From the NCBI GenBank assembly GCA_043730365.1, contig JAYTKJ010000386.1, forward strand, positions 1 through 18,170: a stretch of DNA of 18,170 bases. Direction: 5' to 3'. The stretch's first letter is position 1. Every line of letters starts with the position of its first letter. The position numbers and the translations under genes were made by a program. Of this stretch, positions 1-7,488 are shown one piece after another. The notes below the pieces were generated by a model. That model did no database searches. It saw nothing but the letters and a program-made list of their open reading frames with translations, and was not told where the DNA came from. Origin of the DNA: VFZP01 sp043730365 (GTDB lineage: Bacteria > Acidobacteriota > Terriglobia > Bryobacterales > Bryobacteraceae).

Positions 1-1
1 A

Positions 2-235
2 AGCACTTCTGGAAATGGTTTATTGACAGCGAGGGGCTTAGCTCGCCGATTTGCTCAATCTTTCCCCGAAATGGGGTTTAGCTGCGAAGGTTGGGTTAGT
101 GGCAGGCGGTACGTAACTATAAATAAAGCTCAACGCTGTGCGGCTTATCGATACTTTTTGGAGCCACTTGGCTTCCGATACAAGATGGGACGTTTGAAAA
201 CCGGTGATCGCAGACCCATTCATGAATCTGAGTGA
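2..235 (+). other. Open frame running off the left edge, possible 3' end of an unknown gene
   Basis: One frame is open from position 2 to a TGA at 233-235 and has no stop up to the window edge; the first internal ATG is at 23. The roughly 77 residues are rich in Arg, Tyr and Phe (for example RRYVTINKAQR and YRYFLEPLGFRYK). I do not recognise the family. Base composition is lower in G+C than in the genes to the right. A second frame starting at base 1 reads KHFWKWFIDSEGL before a TAG at 79-81, so it is unclear which frame, if either, is coding. This could be the tail of a truncated or decayed gene; sequence left of the window would decide. Confidence 0.2.
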
Positions 236-433
236 TTCCTGTTTGGCGGTTGACCCAGGACGCACCAAGTGACCATATGCCGTCGATGTCTTAAGGGCGA
301 GGGGTAGAACCAGCACGACGAGTGCGCCTTCCGTGCTTGCGCCAGAACTTACCATACGCGGTCTTTGGGGCCGGTTTCAGGCCCTGGGGCAGCGGCCAAG
401 AACAAAGGTGGCTTGCGTGCTCTAACTGAAAGT
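236..433. other. Non-coding leader region upstream of the TIGR03437 protein
   Basis: No convincing gene lies here. Upstream in-frame codons extend the next gene to an ATG at 365, but that extension would put a non-hydrophobic stretch before a clear signal peptide, so I treat it as leader. A TTGACC hexamer at 250-255 could be a -35 box, but there is no good -10 match at the right distance. I see no terminator and no strong Shine-Dalgarno sequence. Confidence 0.4.
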
Positions 434-3040
434 ATGAGACTGTTGTGCTGTCTGGTTGCGTTGTGCGCGGTTGCCGTGGCGCAGCCGTGTCGGCTCACGC
501 CGCTCACCTCCGCTGAACCCCTGCGTATCCAGGAAGGCGAACCAGCCACGGAGTCGGACGCCTTCTTTTCCCAGCAGATGGCTCTCGGCCCCAACGACCG
601 CGTCTACTTTGCCGACTCCACCGGCCGCATCCGTACCATCGAAGCCGATGGACGCCTGCGCACCCTGGCCGGAAGTGGCAAACGCGGTACGATTCAACTT
701 GGTGCCGCGCTCGCATCCCCCATGCCGGCCATCACTCAGGTCGCGGTCTCCCCCGCAGGCGCGGTCCACTTCTCCTCGGGCGGCAGGCTCTACCGCATTG
801 ACGACGGTCGCATTGTGGTCGTCGCCGGATCCGGTCGTCCGGGCTTCAACGCCGAAGCCGCGCCACCGCTCGACCTCAATCTCGGCGCCATCGTCAACTT
901 TGCCTTCGATCCTGCAGGGGTTCTCTACCTCGCGGACTCCTTCTTACGGATTCGCCGGCTCGATCCCGATGGACGGCTGCGCACCTTCGCCGGCTCCACT
1001 GCTCCCTATGAATCCGGCACGCCCAATGGCGATGGCGGCCCGGCGATCCGGGCGGCCTTCCAGTTTCTGCGTCAAGTGATCCCGCTACCCAATGGCACGG
1101 TCTGGATTCGCGATCTTCGTACGTTGCATGCCGTCAGCGCCGACGGCAACATCAGAGCGCTCAACGCCAACTTCGATCCGGCTGCCGAGATCCTGCTCAC
1201 GCCGGAAGGAAACCCCGTGGCCGCCGCACCCAACCGCCTGACGCCACTCGACCCCAAGGGACAGGAGACACCGCCGCTTCTGTTTTCCGGCTTCACCGGC
1301 AACCCGCGTGCCATCGGCAGCGCCGGTCTCTACGCCATCAACGCCAACGTCCTTCTCGTCACCGGCTTGTACCGCTGGCGCGACGGCGCCTCCACCCTCA
1401 TCGCCGCCTCGCCTCGACGCGCGCCTATCTCCGGTACGAGCGCGGATGCGTTTGGCGTCTGGGTTGAGCAGACGTCCAGCATGATCTACCGCGGCACGAT
1501 CAATGGCGTCTATGGCTTGGTGGAAGCCCGCGCCGGGCAGCCCCCTCGTCTTCTCGCCGGCAGCGGCACCGACACGGGTGACGCCGAAGGCAAGCCTCTC
1601 TCCACGCTCTCGCTCCCCGGAGTGGCGGCTTTCACCGTCGACAATGACGGCCGCCTTCTGCTGCTCGATACCTCGCGCCTGCGAGTGCTGATCGTAAATG
1701 CCGATGGCACCGTCACCAGCCTCAAGGACGCCAGCCAGCGGCCAGTCCCCCTCGGCGTCTTCGGCGGCGCCTTCCTGACGCTCCAGCGCATCGCGGTGGA
1801 CGCGGCGGGCAACATCTATTGGGCTCTCCCCGGCCCGCCCGGTCCCTCCGGACCGGCCAGCCGCGTCTCCGTTTGGACGCGGAGCACGGCCACCCTCAGC
1901 GGTTATGTCGTGGATGGCTTCGACGGCATCGTGCGGCTGCCAACCGGCAACGTCGCGGTGATCGCCGGCCCCAGTGTCTTCGAACGTACGCTCCGCCGTC
2001 TGGAGCCGACCCGCGTTGGCGATGTCGAGGCCGGCCTCCAAGGCATCGGCTTCCAAAGCGCCACGCTCGCCGGCAACACGCCTTACTTTGTCAACGCGCC
2101 GCGGCTCTTCCGCGGCCGTCCCGGCTCCATCGAGGCCTTCCTCGATCTGGCCTACCCGGCGGAACCGGATCGCCCGCTCGTCTCTACCTTTGTTCTCGCG
2201 ACCGCGCGCGGATTGGTCCTTAAGGCTGGGGATGGCTCCTTCTACCGGCTCGAAAATCCAGACTCCTGTGCGCGCGCTTCGCAACCGAAAATTGCCGAAG
2301 GCGGCGTGCTCAACTCAGCGGGATTCGGGTATCCCGATACCGTGTCGATCTGGCAACTTGTGACAGTCTTCGGTTCCGGGCTGGGGCCACCCGAGGGGCA
2401 AGGTATCGTCCTAGATGGCCTGGAGCGCGCCACTTCGCAGCCCGGTCCGTATCCTTCTCTTCTGCTCGGTCAGCGGCTCATCACCGGCGGGCTCGCGGGC
2501 ATCCCGCTGCCTGTCGTGTTCGCGAACGATACTCAAATGACCGTCCAAGTACCGTTCGTGCCGGCCAGCTTCGACATTTTGTACTGGCCCTGGAATGGCT
2601 TGCTGCTTCAATACGCTAAACCCATCCGCGTCCAGACCCTCACACCTGGCATCTTCGTGCAAGGGGCCGGCCGCGACGGCCTTGCCGCCGCGCTCAACCA
2701 GGACAACAGCGTCAACTCGCCGCAGCGGCCAGCCCCCAAGGGCTCCATCGTGCAGTTCTTCCTCACCGGACTCGGCGGGCTGCGGCCCCCGCTCGACGGT
2801 CCTGGCGCATTCAATAGCGCCATCACCATCCAGCGCACGCTCGAACCGGTCACCGCCCGTGTCGCCGCGATGCCCGCGACGGTGGAGTTCGCCGGAGCCG
2901 CCCCCGGCTATATCGGCGGACTCTATCAGGTGAACGTCCGCATTCCCTCGAATGCTCCCGCAGGCGCACAGAGCGTTGAGTTCGAAGCCGCCGGTCAAGC
3001 GACGTCAGCGTTTCAGAAGGTCACTATCCAGTTGGAGTGA
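434..3040 (+). CDS. Secreted NHL/beta-propeller-like protein with TIGR03437 (Solibacter-type) C-terminal domain
   Basis: An 868-residue protein. I chose the ATG at 434 over the one at 365 because it opens directly into a signal peptide (MRLLCCLVALCAVAVAQP). Residues roughly 30-620 hold degenerate blade-like repeats of NHL type: recurring 'GRLRTLAGSG' and 'GRLRTFAGS' units, an 'NGDGGPA' loop, and 'GVLYLADS' strands typical of NHL propellers. From about residue 640 to the end is the TIGR03437 domain, marked by 'VLNSAGFGYPDTVS', 'LVTVFGSGLGPP', 'MTVQVPF' and 'GLYQVNVRIPSNAPAG'. That domain is expanded in Solibacter-like Acidobacteria and has no known function. The protein is probably extracellular or outer-surface; its ligand is unknown. 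It looks monocistronic, with a gap of almost 800 bp after it. A long minus-strand frame inside it is a codon-bias shadow. Confidence 0.85.
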   Translation: MRLLCCLVALCAVAVAQPCRLTPLTSAEPLRIQEGEPATESDAFFSQQMALGPNDRVYFADSTGRIRTIEADGRLRTLAGSGKRGTIQLGAALASPMPAITQVAVSPAGAVHFSSGGRLYRIDDGRIVVVAGSGRPGFNAEAAPPLDLNLGAIVNFAFDPAGVLYLADSFLRIRRLDPDGRLRTFAGSTAPYESGTPNGDGGPAIRAAFQFLRQVIPLPNGTVWIRDLRTLHAVSADGNIRALNANFDPAAEILLTPEGNPVAAAPNRLTPLDPKGQETPPLLFSGFTGNPRAIGSAGLYAINANVLLVTGLYRWRDGASTLIAASPRRAPISGTSADAFGVWVEQTSSMIYRGTINGVYGLVEARAGQPPRLLAGSGTDTGDAEGKPLSTLSLPGVAAFTVDNDGRLLLLDTSRLRVLIVNADGTVTSLKDASQRPVPLGVFGGAFLTLQRIAVDAAGNIYWALPGPPGPSGPASRVSVWTRSTATLSGYVVDGFDGIVRLPTGNVAVIAGPSVFERTLRRLEPTRVGDVEAGLQGIGFQSATLAGNTPYFVNAPRLFRGRPGSIEAFLDLAYPAEPDRPLVSTFVLATARGLVLKAGDGSFYRLENPDSCARASQPKIAEGGVLNSAGFGYPDTVSIWQLVTVFGSGLGPPEGQGIVLDGLERATSQPGPYPSLLLGQRLITGGLAGIPLPVVFANDTQMTVQVPFVPASFDILYWPWNGLLLQYAKPIRVQTLTPGIFVQGAGRDGLAAALNQDNSVNSPQRPAPKGSIVQFFLTGLGGLRPPLDGPGAFNSAITIQRTLEPVTARVAAMPATVEFAGAAPGYIGGLYQVNVRIPSNAPAGAQSVEFEAAGQATSAFQKVTIQLE

Positions 3041-3059
3041 TTCGAAATATTCCAGCGCA

Positions 3060-3492
3060 CGTCCCGGTATCGCGCGGGGATGGAGTCTCACGGGCGCGGT
3101 GCCGATCACCGGTGTGATGCGGTTCAACCCGAAGGTTCCCCAAAAACCTTCCATACCAAGCCCGCCTGCCGATCGCCATCCTCATGGTCCCCTACTCGGA
3201 CGAAGCCCATTCCGTCGCGGTTGCCGACTGTCTGCTGTGAGGCTCGGAATCCCGGATGGGCGCACAGCTTGACGGTTTATCCAGGTCCAGACTCGCGCGA
3301 GGCGCAGCGGAGACCGGGACTATCGGCGGCTCCGTACTGGTGCTCTCCGTTCGCACATCACGGCGGCCAGTTCGAACGACCGCTGCGTTCGATTCTCCGG
3401 TTCCTTTCGCGATCGTTACCGATCCTCAGGAAGAGTATCGCGATCGGGTGAATAGCCCTGGGGTGCTGCACGAACCCAACGAGTTTAATTAA
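3060..3492 (+). pseudogene. Possible decayed remnant of an acidobacterial secreted/adhesion-type domain
   Basis: No intact gene is present, but two frames carry fragments that look protein-like. One reads LTGAVPITGVMRFNPK near 3100-3145. A second frame reads LMVPYSDEAHSVAVADCLL up to a TGA at 3238-3240, then continues past this stop as GTIGGSVLVLSVRTS and AFDSPVPFAIVTD to a TAA at 3490-3492. The order (an 'ITG..F' strand, then an 'VPY.. ' strand, then a 'F.SP.PFA' strand) resembles short beta-domains found at the ends of Solibacter-type secreted proteins. That comparison is from memory and weak. Frame changes and an in-frame stop would make it a pseudogene. It could equally be chance coding in GC-rich DNA. 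Confidence 0.28.
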
Positions 3493-3720
3493 GCGTTACC
3501 GGTCTGTATTTGCATCGTGCGCCCCAATTCCGTCCGGGATTGTCAAGGATGGCCATTGGTGGCGTGTGCCCAGATTCAGTTTCCCGATGCTCCAGGTGAG
3601 AGATTGTTCTCAGGATGGCTCGCGATGAATCAGCGGGGACGACGAAGTGCCTAAGAGAAAGACCCTAGGCGTCAACCAAGATTCCTTGCGTATCTCAGGC
3701 TGTTGCCCCCCCGACACAGC

Positions 3721-3780
3721 AGGTAAGAGGTAAGTGCGAATTGGTACCTGAGTACTGTTTGACCAGCAGGCCAGTACCTG
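3721..3780 (+). repeat. Short tandem and inverted repeats upstream of the Gfo/Idh/MocA gene
   Basis: AGGTAAG occurs twice in perfect tandem (3721-3734). GTACCTG occurs at 3744-3750 and again at 3774-3780. GTACTG (3752-3757) and CAGTAC (3772-3777) form an inverted repeat with a 14-nt centre that contains TTGACC (3759-3764), a possible -35 box. The arrangement could be an operator over a promoter for the gene starting at 3823. No good -10 box follows, so this is a suggestion only. Confidence 0.3.
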
Positions 3781-3822
3781 TAAGCTGCCAATGAACTCAT
3801 AGCAGAGGCAGGATTACACAAA

Positions 3823-4824
3823 TTGAAGGACCTCCGCGTAGGCATCATCGGGCTGGGTGAAGCGGGCCAGCTTCACTTGGACACCTGGAACAGAACTCCG
3901 GGAGCACAGGTAGTGGCATTGTGCGACGTGCGAAGCGAGCAGGCGCTCCGGCTGGCCAGCACCTCAGTTCCGTGCTTTACAGACGCCGAGGACTTGTTTG
4001 ACTCGGTAACCCTGGACGCTGTCAGCCTCTGCTCGCCCACCGCCTCGCATCATCCGATCGGAGAAATGGCTCTGGCGCGCGGCATCAGTGTGCTGTGCGA
4101 AATGCCGGCCACCCCCAACTTCCGTTTGACCGAGGAGATGATCCGCTCAGCTCATCCCACGGGCGCGCGCTTCCAACTGGCTTCCCAGTTCCGCAACCTC
4201 GGAGAGGTGCGGCTCGCCAAGGACCTCATGGAGGAGGGCGCGATCGGCGAGATCATGCATTTCCAGATTGAGCTGTCGCGACAAGTGGAGATGGCCAACC
4301 GTTGGCAGTCTCAGCCGGCGCAGTCCGGCGGAGGCGTCTTAATCGACCAGGGCACCCCGGCCCTTGACCTCGTGCGCTTCCTGTTTGGAGGCGTCAAGCA
4401 GATAGAGTCCAGCCGCTTGCGGCCGGTGCAAAAATTGAAAGTCGAAGATCAGGTGATGACCTTCGTCACGGTCGGCAGTCAGATCCGCGGTCAGATCGTC
4501 ACTAGCTGGAGCATGCGCGCGGCCAGTGACTTTTTCCTGACCGTACACGGGGCCAAGGGGACGCTGGCCCTGGGATGGAAAGCCTCGTTCGTCCAGCGCA
4601 ACGGGGAAGATCCGGTGCATATATTCAACGAGTGTGCGATGGACGCGGCCTATCGGCGGATGATGTCCGAGTTCCGCGATCAAGTGCGGCAGCGGGCTGA
4701 GCCTTGGATGACCGAAGAAGATTCGCTGGCGGTTTCGGCTTCGATTGACGCCGCCTACCGCTCGTTGACCTCCGGCCGCGCGGTGGCCGTAGAGAGCTTT
4801 GACCGTAAGACCGTCGCCGCCTGA
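3823..4824 (+). CDS. Gfo/Idh/MocA-fold oxidoreductase-like protein lacking two catalytic residues
   Basis: A 333-residue protein of the glucose-fructose oxidoreductase/inositol dehydrogenase/MocA fold, a usual length. The start is a TTG preceded by AGAGGCAGGA (3804-3813); no in-frame ATG fits. The Rossmann nucleotide-binding loop is clear (VGIIGLGEAG, residues 6-15), followed by ALCDVRSEQA (NAD(P) ribose-binding region) and the C-terminal beta-sheet domain. The family's E-K-P motif, whose Lys is catalytic, reads C-E-M94-P. The D-x-x-x-H motif reads D175-Q-G-T-P179, so the Asp is kept but the His is Pro. Dehydrogenase chemistry as in inositol dehydrogenase (Lys97/Asp172/His176) therefore looks unlikely; a binding, regulatory or altered catalytic role is possible. 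A ketosynthase gene follows after 35 nt on the same strand. The fold is certain, the function is not. Confidence 0.85.
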   Translation: MKDLRVGIIGLGEAGQLHLDTWNRTPGAQVVALCDVRSEQALRLASTSVPCFTDAEDLFDSVTLDAVSLCSPTASHHPIGEMALARGISVLCEMPATPNFRLTEEMIRSAHPTGARFQLASQFRNLGEVRLAKDLMEEGAIGEIMHFQIELSRQVEMANRWQSQPAQSGGGVLIDQGTPALDLVRFLFGGVKQIESSRLRPVQKLKVEDQVMTFVTVGSQIRGQIVTSWSMRAASDFFLTVHGAKGTLALGWKASFVQRNGEDPVHIFNECAMDAAYRRMMSEFRDQVRQRAEPWMTEEDSLAVSASIDAAYRSLTSGRAVAVESFDRKTVAA

Positions 4825-4847
4825 AACGAGGCTAGCCACCAAACCCG

Positions 4848-4853
4848 TATACT
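4848..4853 (+). promoter_or_regulatory. Candidate -10 box immediately upstream of the ketosynthase start
   Basis: TATACT matches the TATAAT consensus in five of six positions and ends 6 nt before the ATG at 4860. Transcription from it would begin at or next to the start codon. The 20 bases before the ATG show no Shine-Dalgarno sequence, which fits a leaderless message. No convincing -35 box is found 16-18 nt upstream. Confidence 0.3.
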
Positions 4854-4859
4854 GTCACG

Positions 4860-6119
4860 ATGACAGCTTGGCGGCGAGTAGTCGTTACCGGGATCGGCGC
4901 AGTCAGCCCAAACGGCATTGGCCGGGAAGCATTCTGGGCCGCTACAAAAGCCGGCGTAAGCGGAGTGCGCCGCATCACTCGCTTTGACACCGCCACCATG
5001 GCCGCGCAAATTGCGGGCGAAATCGAGGGCTTCGACGAACTGGCCTGGGTCAAGCCCAAAGACCGGCCTCACGTGTCGCGCGTGGTGCCGCTGGCCCGGT
5101 GCGCCACCGCCGAAGCACTGGCAGACGCCAGCCTGGACACCGCTTCGATGACTCGCGAAGAATTGCGCGAGATTGGCGTCCTGGTGGGATCGGGCGGGGG
5201 CAGCCAGGAGTTCACCGAGGATCAGTATCGCAAATGGTACGCCGGTGAATGGCGGGACTGCAGCGTCTACACGATTCCTACGTCGACCATCGGCACGCTA
5301 GCCAGTGAGATCTCCATGCACTTCGGACTGCGCGGGCTGTCGCACGTCATCTCTACCGGCTGCACCTCCTCAACCGACGCCATCGGCTACGCATTTCATC
5401 ACATTCGCTCAGGCATATTGGACACCATGGTGGTGGGCGGGGTAGATGCGCCGCTGGCCCCGCTCATCCAACGCGGGTTCATTATCATGCGGATCATGTC
5501 GACGGCCTGGAACGAACAACCCGAGCGAGGTTCGCGTCCGTTCTCGCGCGATCGCGACGGCTTCGTGATTGCCGAGGGCGCCTGGTTCTTCGTGCTCGAA
5601 GAGCGGCAGAGAGCGATCGAGCGCGGGGCGCGGATCTATGGCGAGATTGGAGGCTACGGCTCCACCTGCGAGGCGTACCACCGGGTGCGGCTCGAGGAGT
5701 CCGCCGAAGAGCCGGCCAGAGCCATCCATCTGGCGCTGCGCCAAGCGGGGATTCCAGCCGGCGCGGTGCAGTACATCAACTACCACGGGACTTCGACCGA
5801 ACTCAATGACCGCATCGAGACCAAGGCCATGAAGATCGCTTTCGGGGACCACGCCACCAGAATTCCCGGGTCGGCGCTGAAGAGCCTGATCGGGCATCCA
5901 CAAGGAGCTTGCGGAGCGGCGGGACTAGCCGCCACACTCCTGGGTATGCGCGACGGCGTCGTGCATGGCACGCTGAATCTGGAGCACCCGGATCCGGAGT
6001 GCGACCTTGACTATGTCAGCGAGGGCGCCCGGCGCCTGGCCGTTGAGTATGCGGTCTGTAACTGCATTGCCTTTGGCAGCAAGAATTCGGCGCTCGTGGT
6101 AAAGCACGCGCAAGCGTAA
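4860..6119 (+). CDS. Beta-ketoacyl-ACP synthase, FabF/KAS II-like
   Basis: A 419-residue condensing enzyme of the thiolase fold, expected to carry out decarboxylative Claisen condensation of an acyl-thioester with malonyl-ACP in the cytoplasm. The full active-site set is present: nucleophile Cys168 (STGCTSSTDA), His309 (NYHGTSTELND), Lys341 and His346 (LKSLIGHPQGACGAAG). The spacing matches FabF almost residue for residue. The RPFSRDRDGF segment and the N-terminal VVVTGIGAVSPNG are also typical. The glycine-rich loop near the C-terminus reads AFGSKNSAL instead of the GFGGTN of housekeeping FabF, so substrate preference may differ. No acyl carrier protein, ketoreductase or second ketosynthase is beside it, so this may be a specialised or secondary-metabolite KAS and I give no gene symbol. 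It sits 35 nt after the oxidoreductase-like gene. Confidence 0.9.
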   Translation: MTAWRRVVVTGIGAVSPNGIGREAFWAATKAGVSGVRRITRFDTATMAAQIAGEIEGFDELAWVKPKDRPHVSRVVPLARCATAEALADASLDTASMTREELREIGVLVGSGGGSQEFTEDQYRKWYAGEWRDCSVYTIPTSTIGTLASEISMHFGLRGLSHVISTGCTSSTDAIGYAFHHIRSGILDTMVVGGVDAPLAPLIQRGFIIMRIMSTAWNEQPERGSRPFSRDRDGFVIAEGAWFFVLEERQRAIERGARIYGEIGGYGSTCEAYHRVRLEESAEEPARAIHLALRQAGIPAGAVQYINYHGTSTELNDRIETKAMKIAFGDHATRIPGSALKSLIGHPQGACGAAGLAATLLGMRDGVVHGTLNLEHPDPECDLDYVSEGARRLAVEYAVCNCIAFGSKNSALVVKHAQA

Positions 6120-6193
6120 CTCGCTTTCGCTGCCCGGATCGGACATCGGCCAGTCGCGCGTCAGCTCCGGCTGTGCGCTAGACTGCTGGAATC

Positions 6194-7486
6194 ATGGCAT
6201 TAATGCTGACGACGAAGACTATGATCCGCCGGCGAGCGATCGCTCTGGTTTGCGCGTTGCCGATGCTAGCGCCAGCGGCGAATCTGCCGGTTGCGGGCAA
6301 GGCCGAGGAACTGGGCTTTTCCAGTGACCGGCTACGGCGTATTCACGAAACCATGCAGCAGCACATGGCTGCGCACGACATCGCCGGAGCCGTGACGCTG
6401 GTGATGCGCAAGGGACGACTCGCGCATTTTGAGGCGCATGGGATGGCCGATGTCGAAGCGAAGAAGCCGATGGCCAAGGATGCGCTGTTCCGGATCTGGT
6501 CGATGTCCAAGCCGGTGACCGGGGTCGCGATTCTGATGCTGATGGAAGAAGGCAAGGTCCGGCTGAACGATCCCGTCTCGAAGTTCATTCCCGAATTCAA
6601 GGGCATGAAAGTCGCGATGCTGCAGCAGAGCGAAGGCGGGGCGGCGCCGGCGCCTTCCGATAAGATCGAGTTCTCGACAGCAGACGCCAAGCGCGAAATC
6701 ACGATTCAGGATCTGCTGACACATGTGTCGGGCCTCGGGTCGGGCCGAGCCAGCAACTCCGAGATCGCCAAGCTGACGAACACCAGGCGGATCGGCAAAA
6801 CGCTGGCCGATGTGATTCCGCTGTGGGGCAGGACGCCGCTCGATTTTCAACCCGGGTCGCGCTACACCTACAGCCCACTGGCGGCGTTCGATACGCTGGG
6901 CCGTCTGGTCGAGGTCGCTTCGGGAATGCCTTTCGACCGGTTTCTGCGTGAGCGCATCTTCGATCCGCTGGGCATGAAAGAAGCGTTCTTCGTACCGGCC
7001 AGCGAAGCGCAGCGGGCGCGGATTCCCACCGTCTATCACCGGGCCGATGGAGCCTTGAAGGCAACCAAGGCGATCAACGAATTGTTTGAGCCCACCTACT
7101 TCTCAGGTGGCGGTGGATTGATGGCCACCACGGAAGAATACGCAAAGTTCGGGGCGATGCTGGCGGCGGGCGGCACTTGGAATGGGAGGCGGCTGCTGAG
7201 TCCAAAGACGGTCGAGTTGATGGGCTCCGTGTTCGTGCCCGATACGTTGCCGGGCCGCGAGCCGGGGCGGGGCTATGGGCTGAGCGTGCAGGTGGTGAAC
7301 GATCCCGTGCGCGCCGGTTACCGCGTGGGACAGGGCACTTTCGGGTGGGACGGCGCCTACGGTACGCACTTCTGGGTGGATCCGAAAGAGAAGATCGTGG
7401 GCGTGATGATGATCCAGGTGGATAACTCCAACCGGCAGTTGGACCGCGATTTTGAAAACGCGGTCATGCAGGCCGTAGTGGAGTAG
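6194..7486 (+). CDS. Secreted serine hydrolase, class C beta-lactamase/EstB family
   Basis: A 430-residue protein with a signal peptide (RRRAIALVCALPMLAPAAN, residues 12-30), so it acts in the periplasm or outside. The beta-lactamase-fold nucleophile motif SxxK is S103-M-S-K106. The second motif is Y226-S-P in GSRYTYSPLA, where class C enzymes have Y-A/S-N. The third, KTG-like strand appears to be FGWDGAYG (around 383-390). The family includes esterases, D-Ala-D-Ala peptidases and class C beta-lactamases; the Y-S-x and G-W-D-G variants favour esterase or peptidase activity over antibiotic hydrolysis. In-frame ATGs at 6203 and 6221 are possible alternative starts; the one at 6221 gives the neatest signal peptide. 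A TAGACT (6179-6184) lies just upstream. Its stop is 2 bp from the end of the convergent ankyrin gene. Confidence 0.87.
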   Translation: MALMLTTKTMIRRRAIALVCALPMLAPAANLPVAGKAEELGFSSDRLRRIHETMQQHMAAHDIAGAVTLVMRKGRLAHFEAHGMADVEAKKPMAKDALFRIWSMSKPVTGVAILMLMEEGKVRLNDPVSKFIPEFKGMKVAMLQQSEGGAAPAPSDKIEFSTADAKREITIQDLLTHVSGLGSGRASNSEIAKLTNTRRIGKTLADVIPLWGRTPLDFQPGSRYTYSPLAAFDTLGRLVEVASGMPFDRFLRERIFDPLGMKEAFFVPASEAQRARIPTVYHRADGALKATKAINELFEPTYFSGGGGLMATTEEYAKFGAMLAAGGTWNGRRLLSPKTVELMGSVFVPDTLPGREPGRGYGLSVQVVNDPVRAGYRVGQGTFGWDGAYGTHFWVDPKEKIVGVMMIQVDNSNRQLDRDFENAVMQAVVE

Positions 7487-7488
7487 TC

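Larger units (their letters stand above)
3041..3822. other. 782-bp intergenic region: possible gene remnant, then repeat-bearing leader
   Basis: The first two thirds (about 3060-3492) hold broken frames that may be remains of a secreted protein (separate entry). From 3493 to about 3720 I see no gene, RNA or repeat. From 3721 to 3780 there is a cluster of short repeats (separate entry) leading into the TTG-started oxidoreductase gene. No Rho-independent terminator with a T-run is visible after 3040. Confidence 0.5.

Noticed and set aside
1085..2284. A 399-codon minus-strand open frame inside the TIGR03437 gene
   Set aside because: Its product is low-complexity, rich in Arg, Gly, Ala, Asp and Glu, with no recognisable domain. 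The plus strand has a signal peptide and clear domains over the same bases, so this is a GC-bias shadow.
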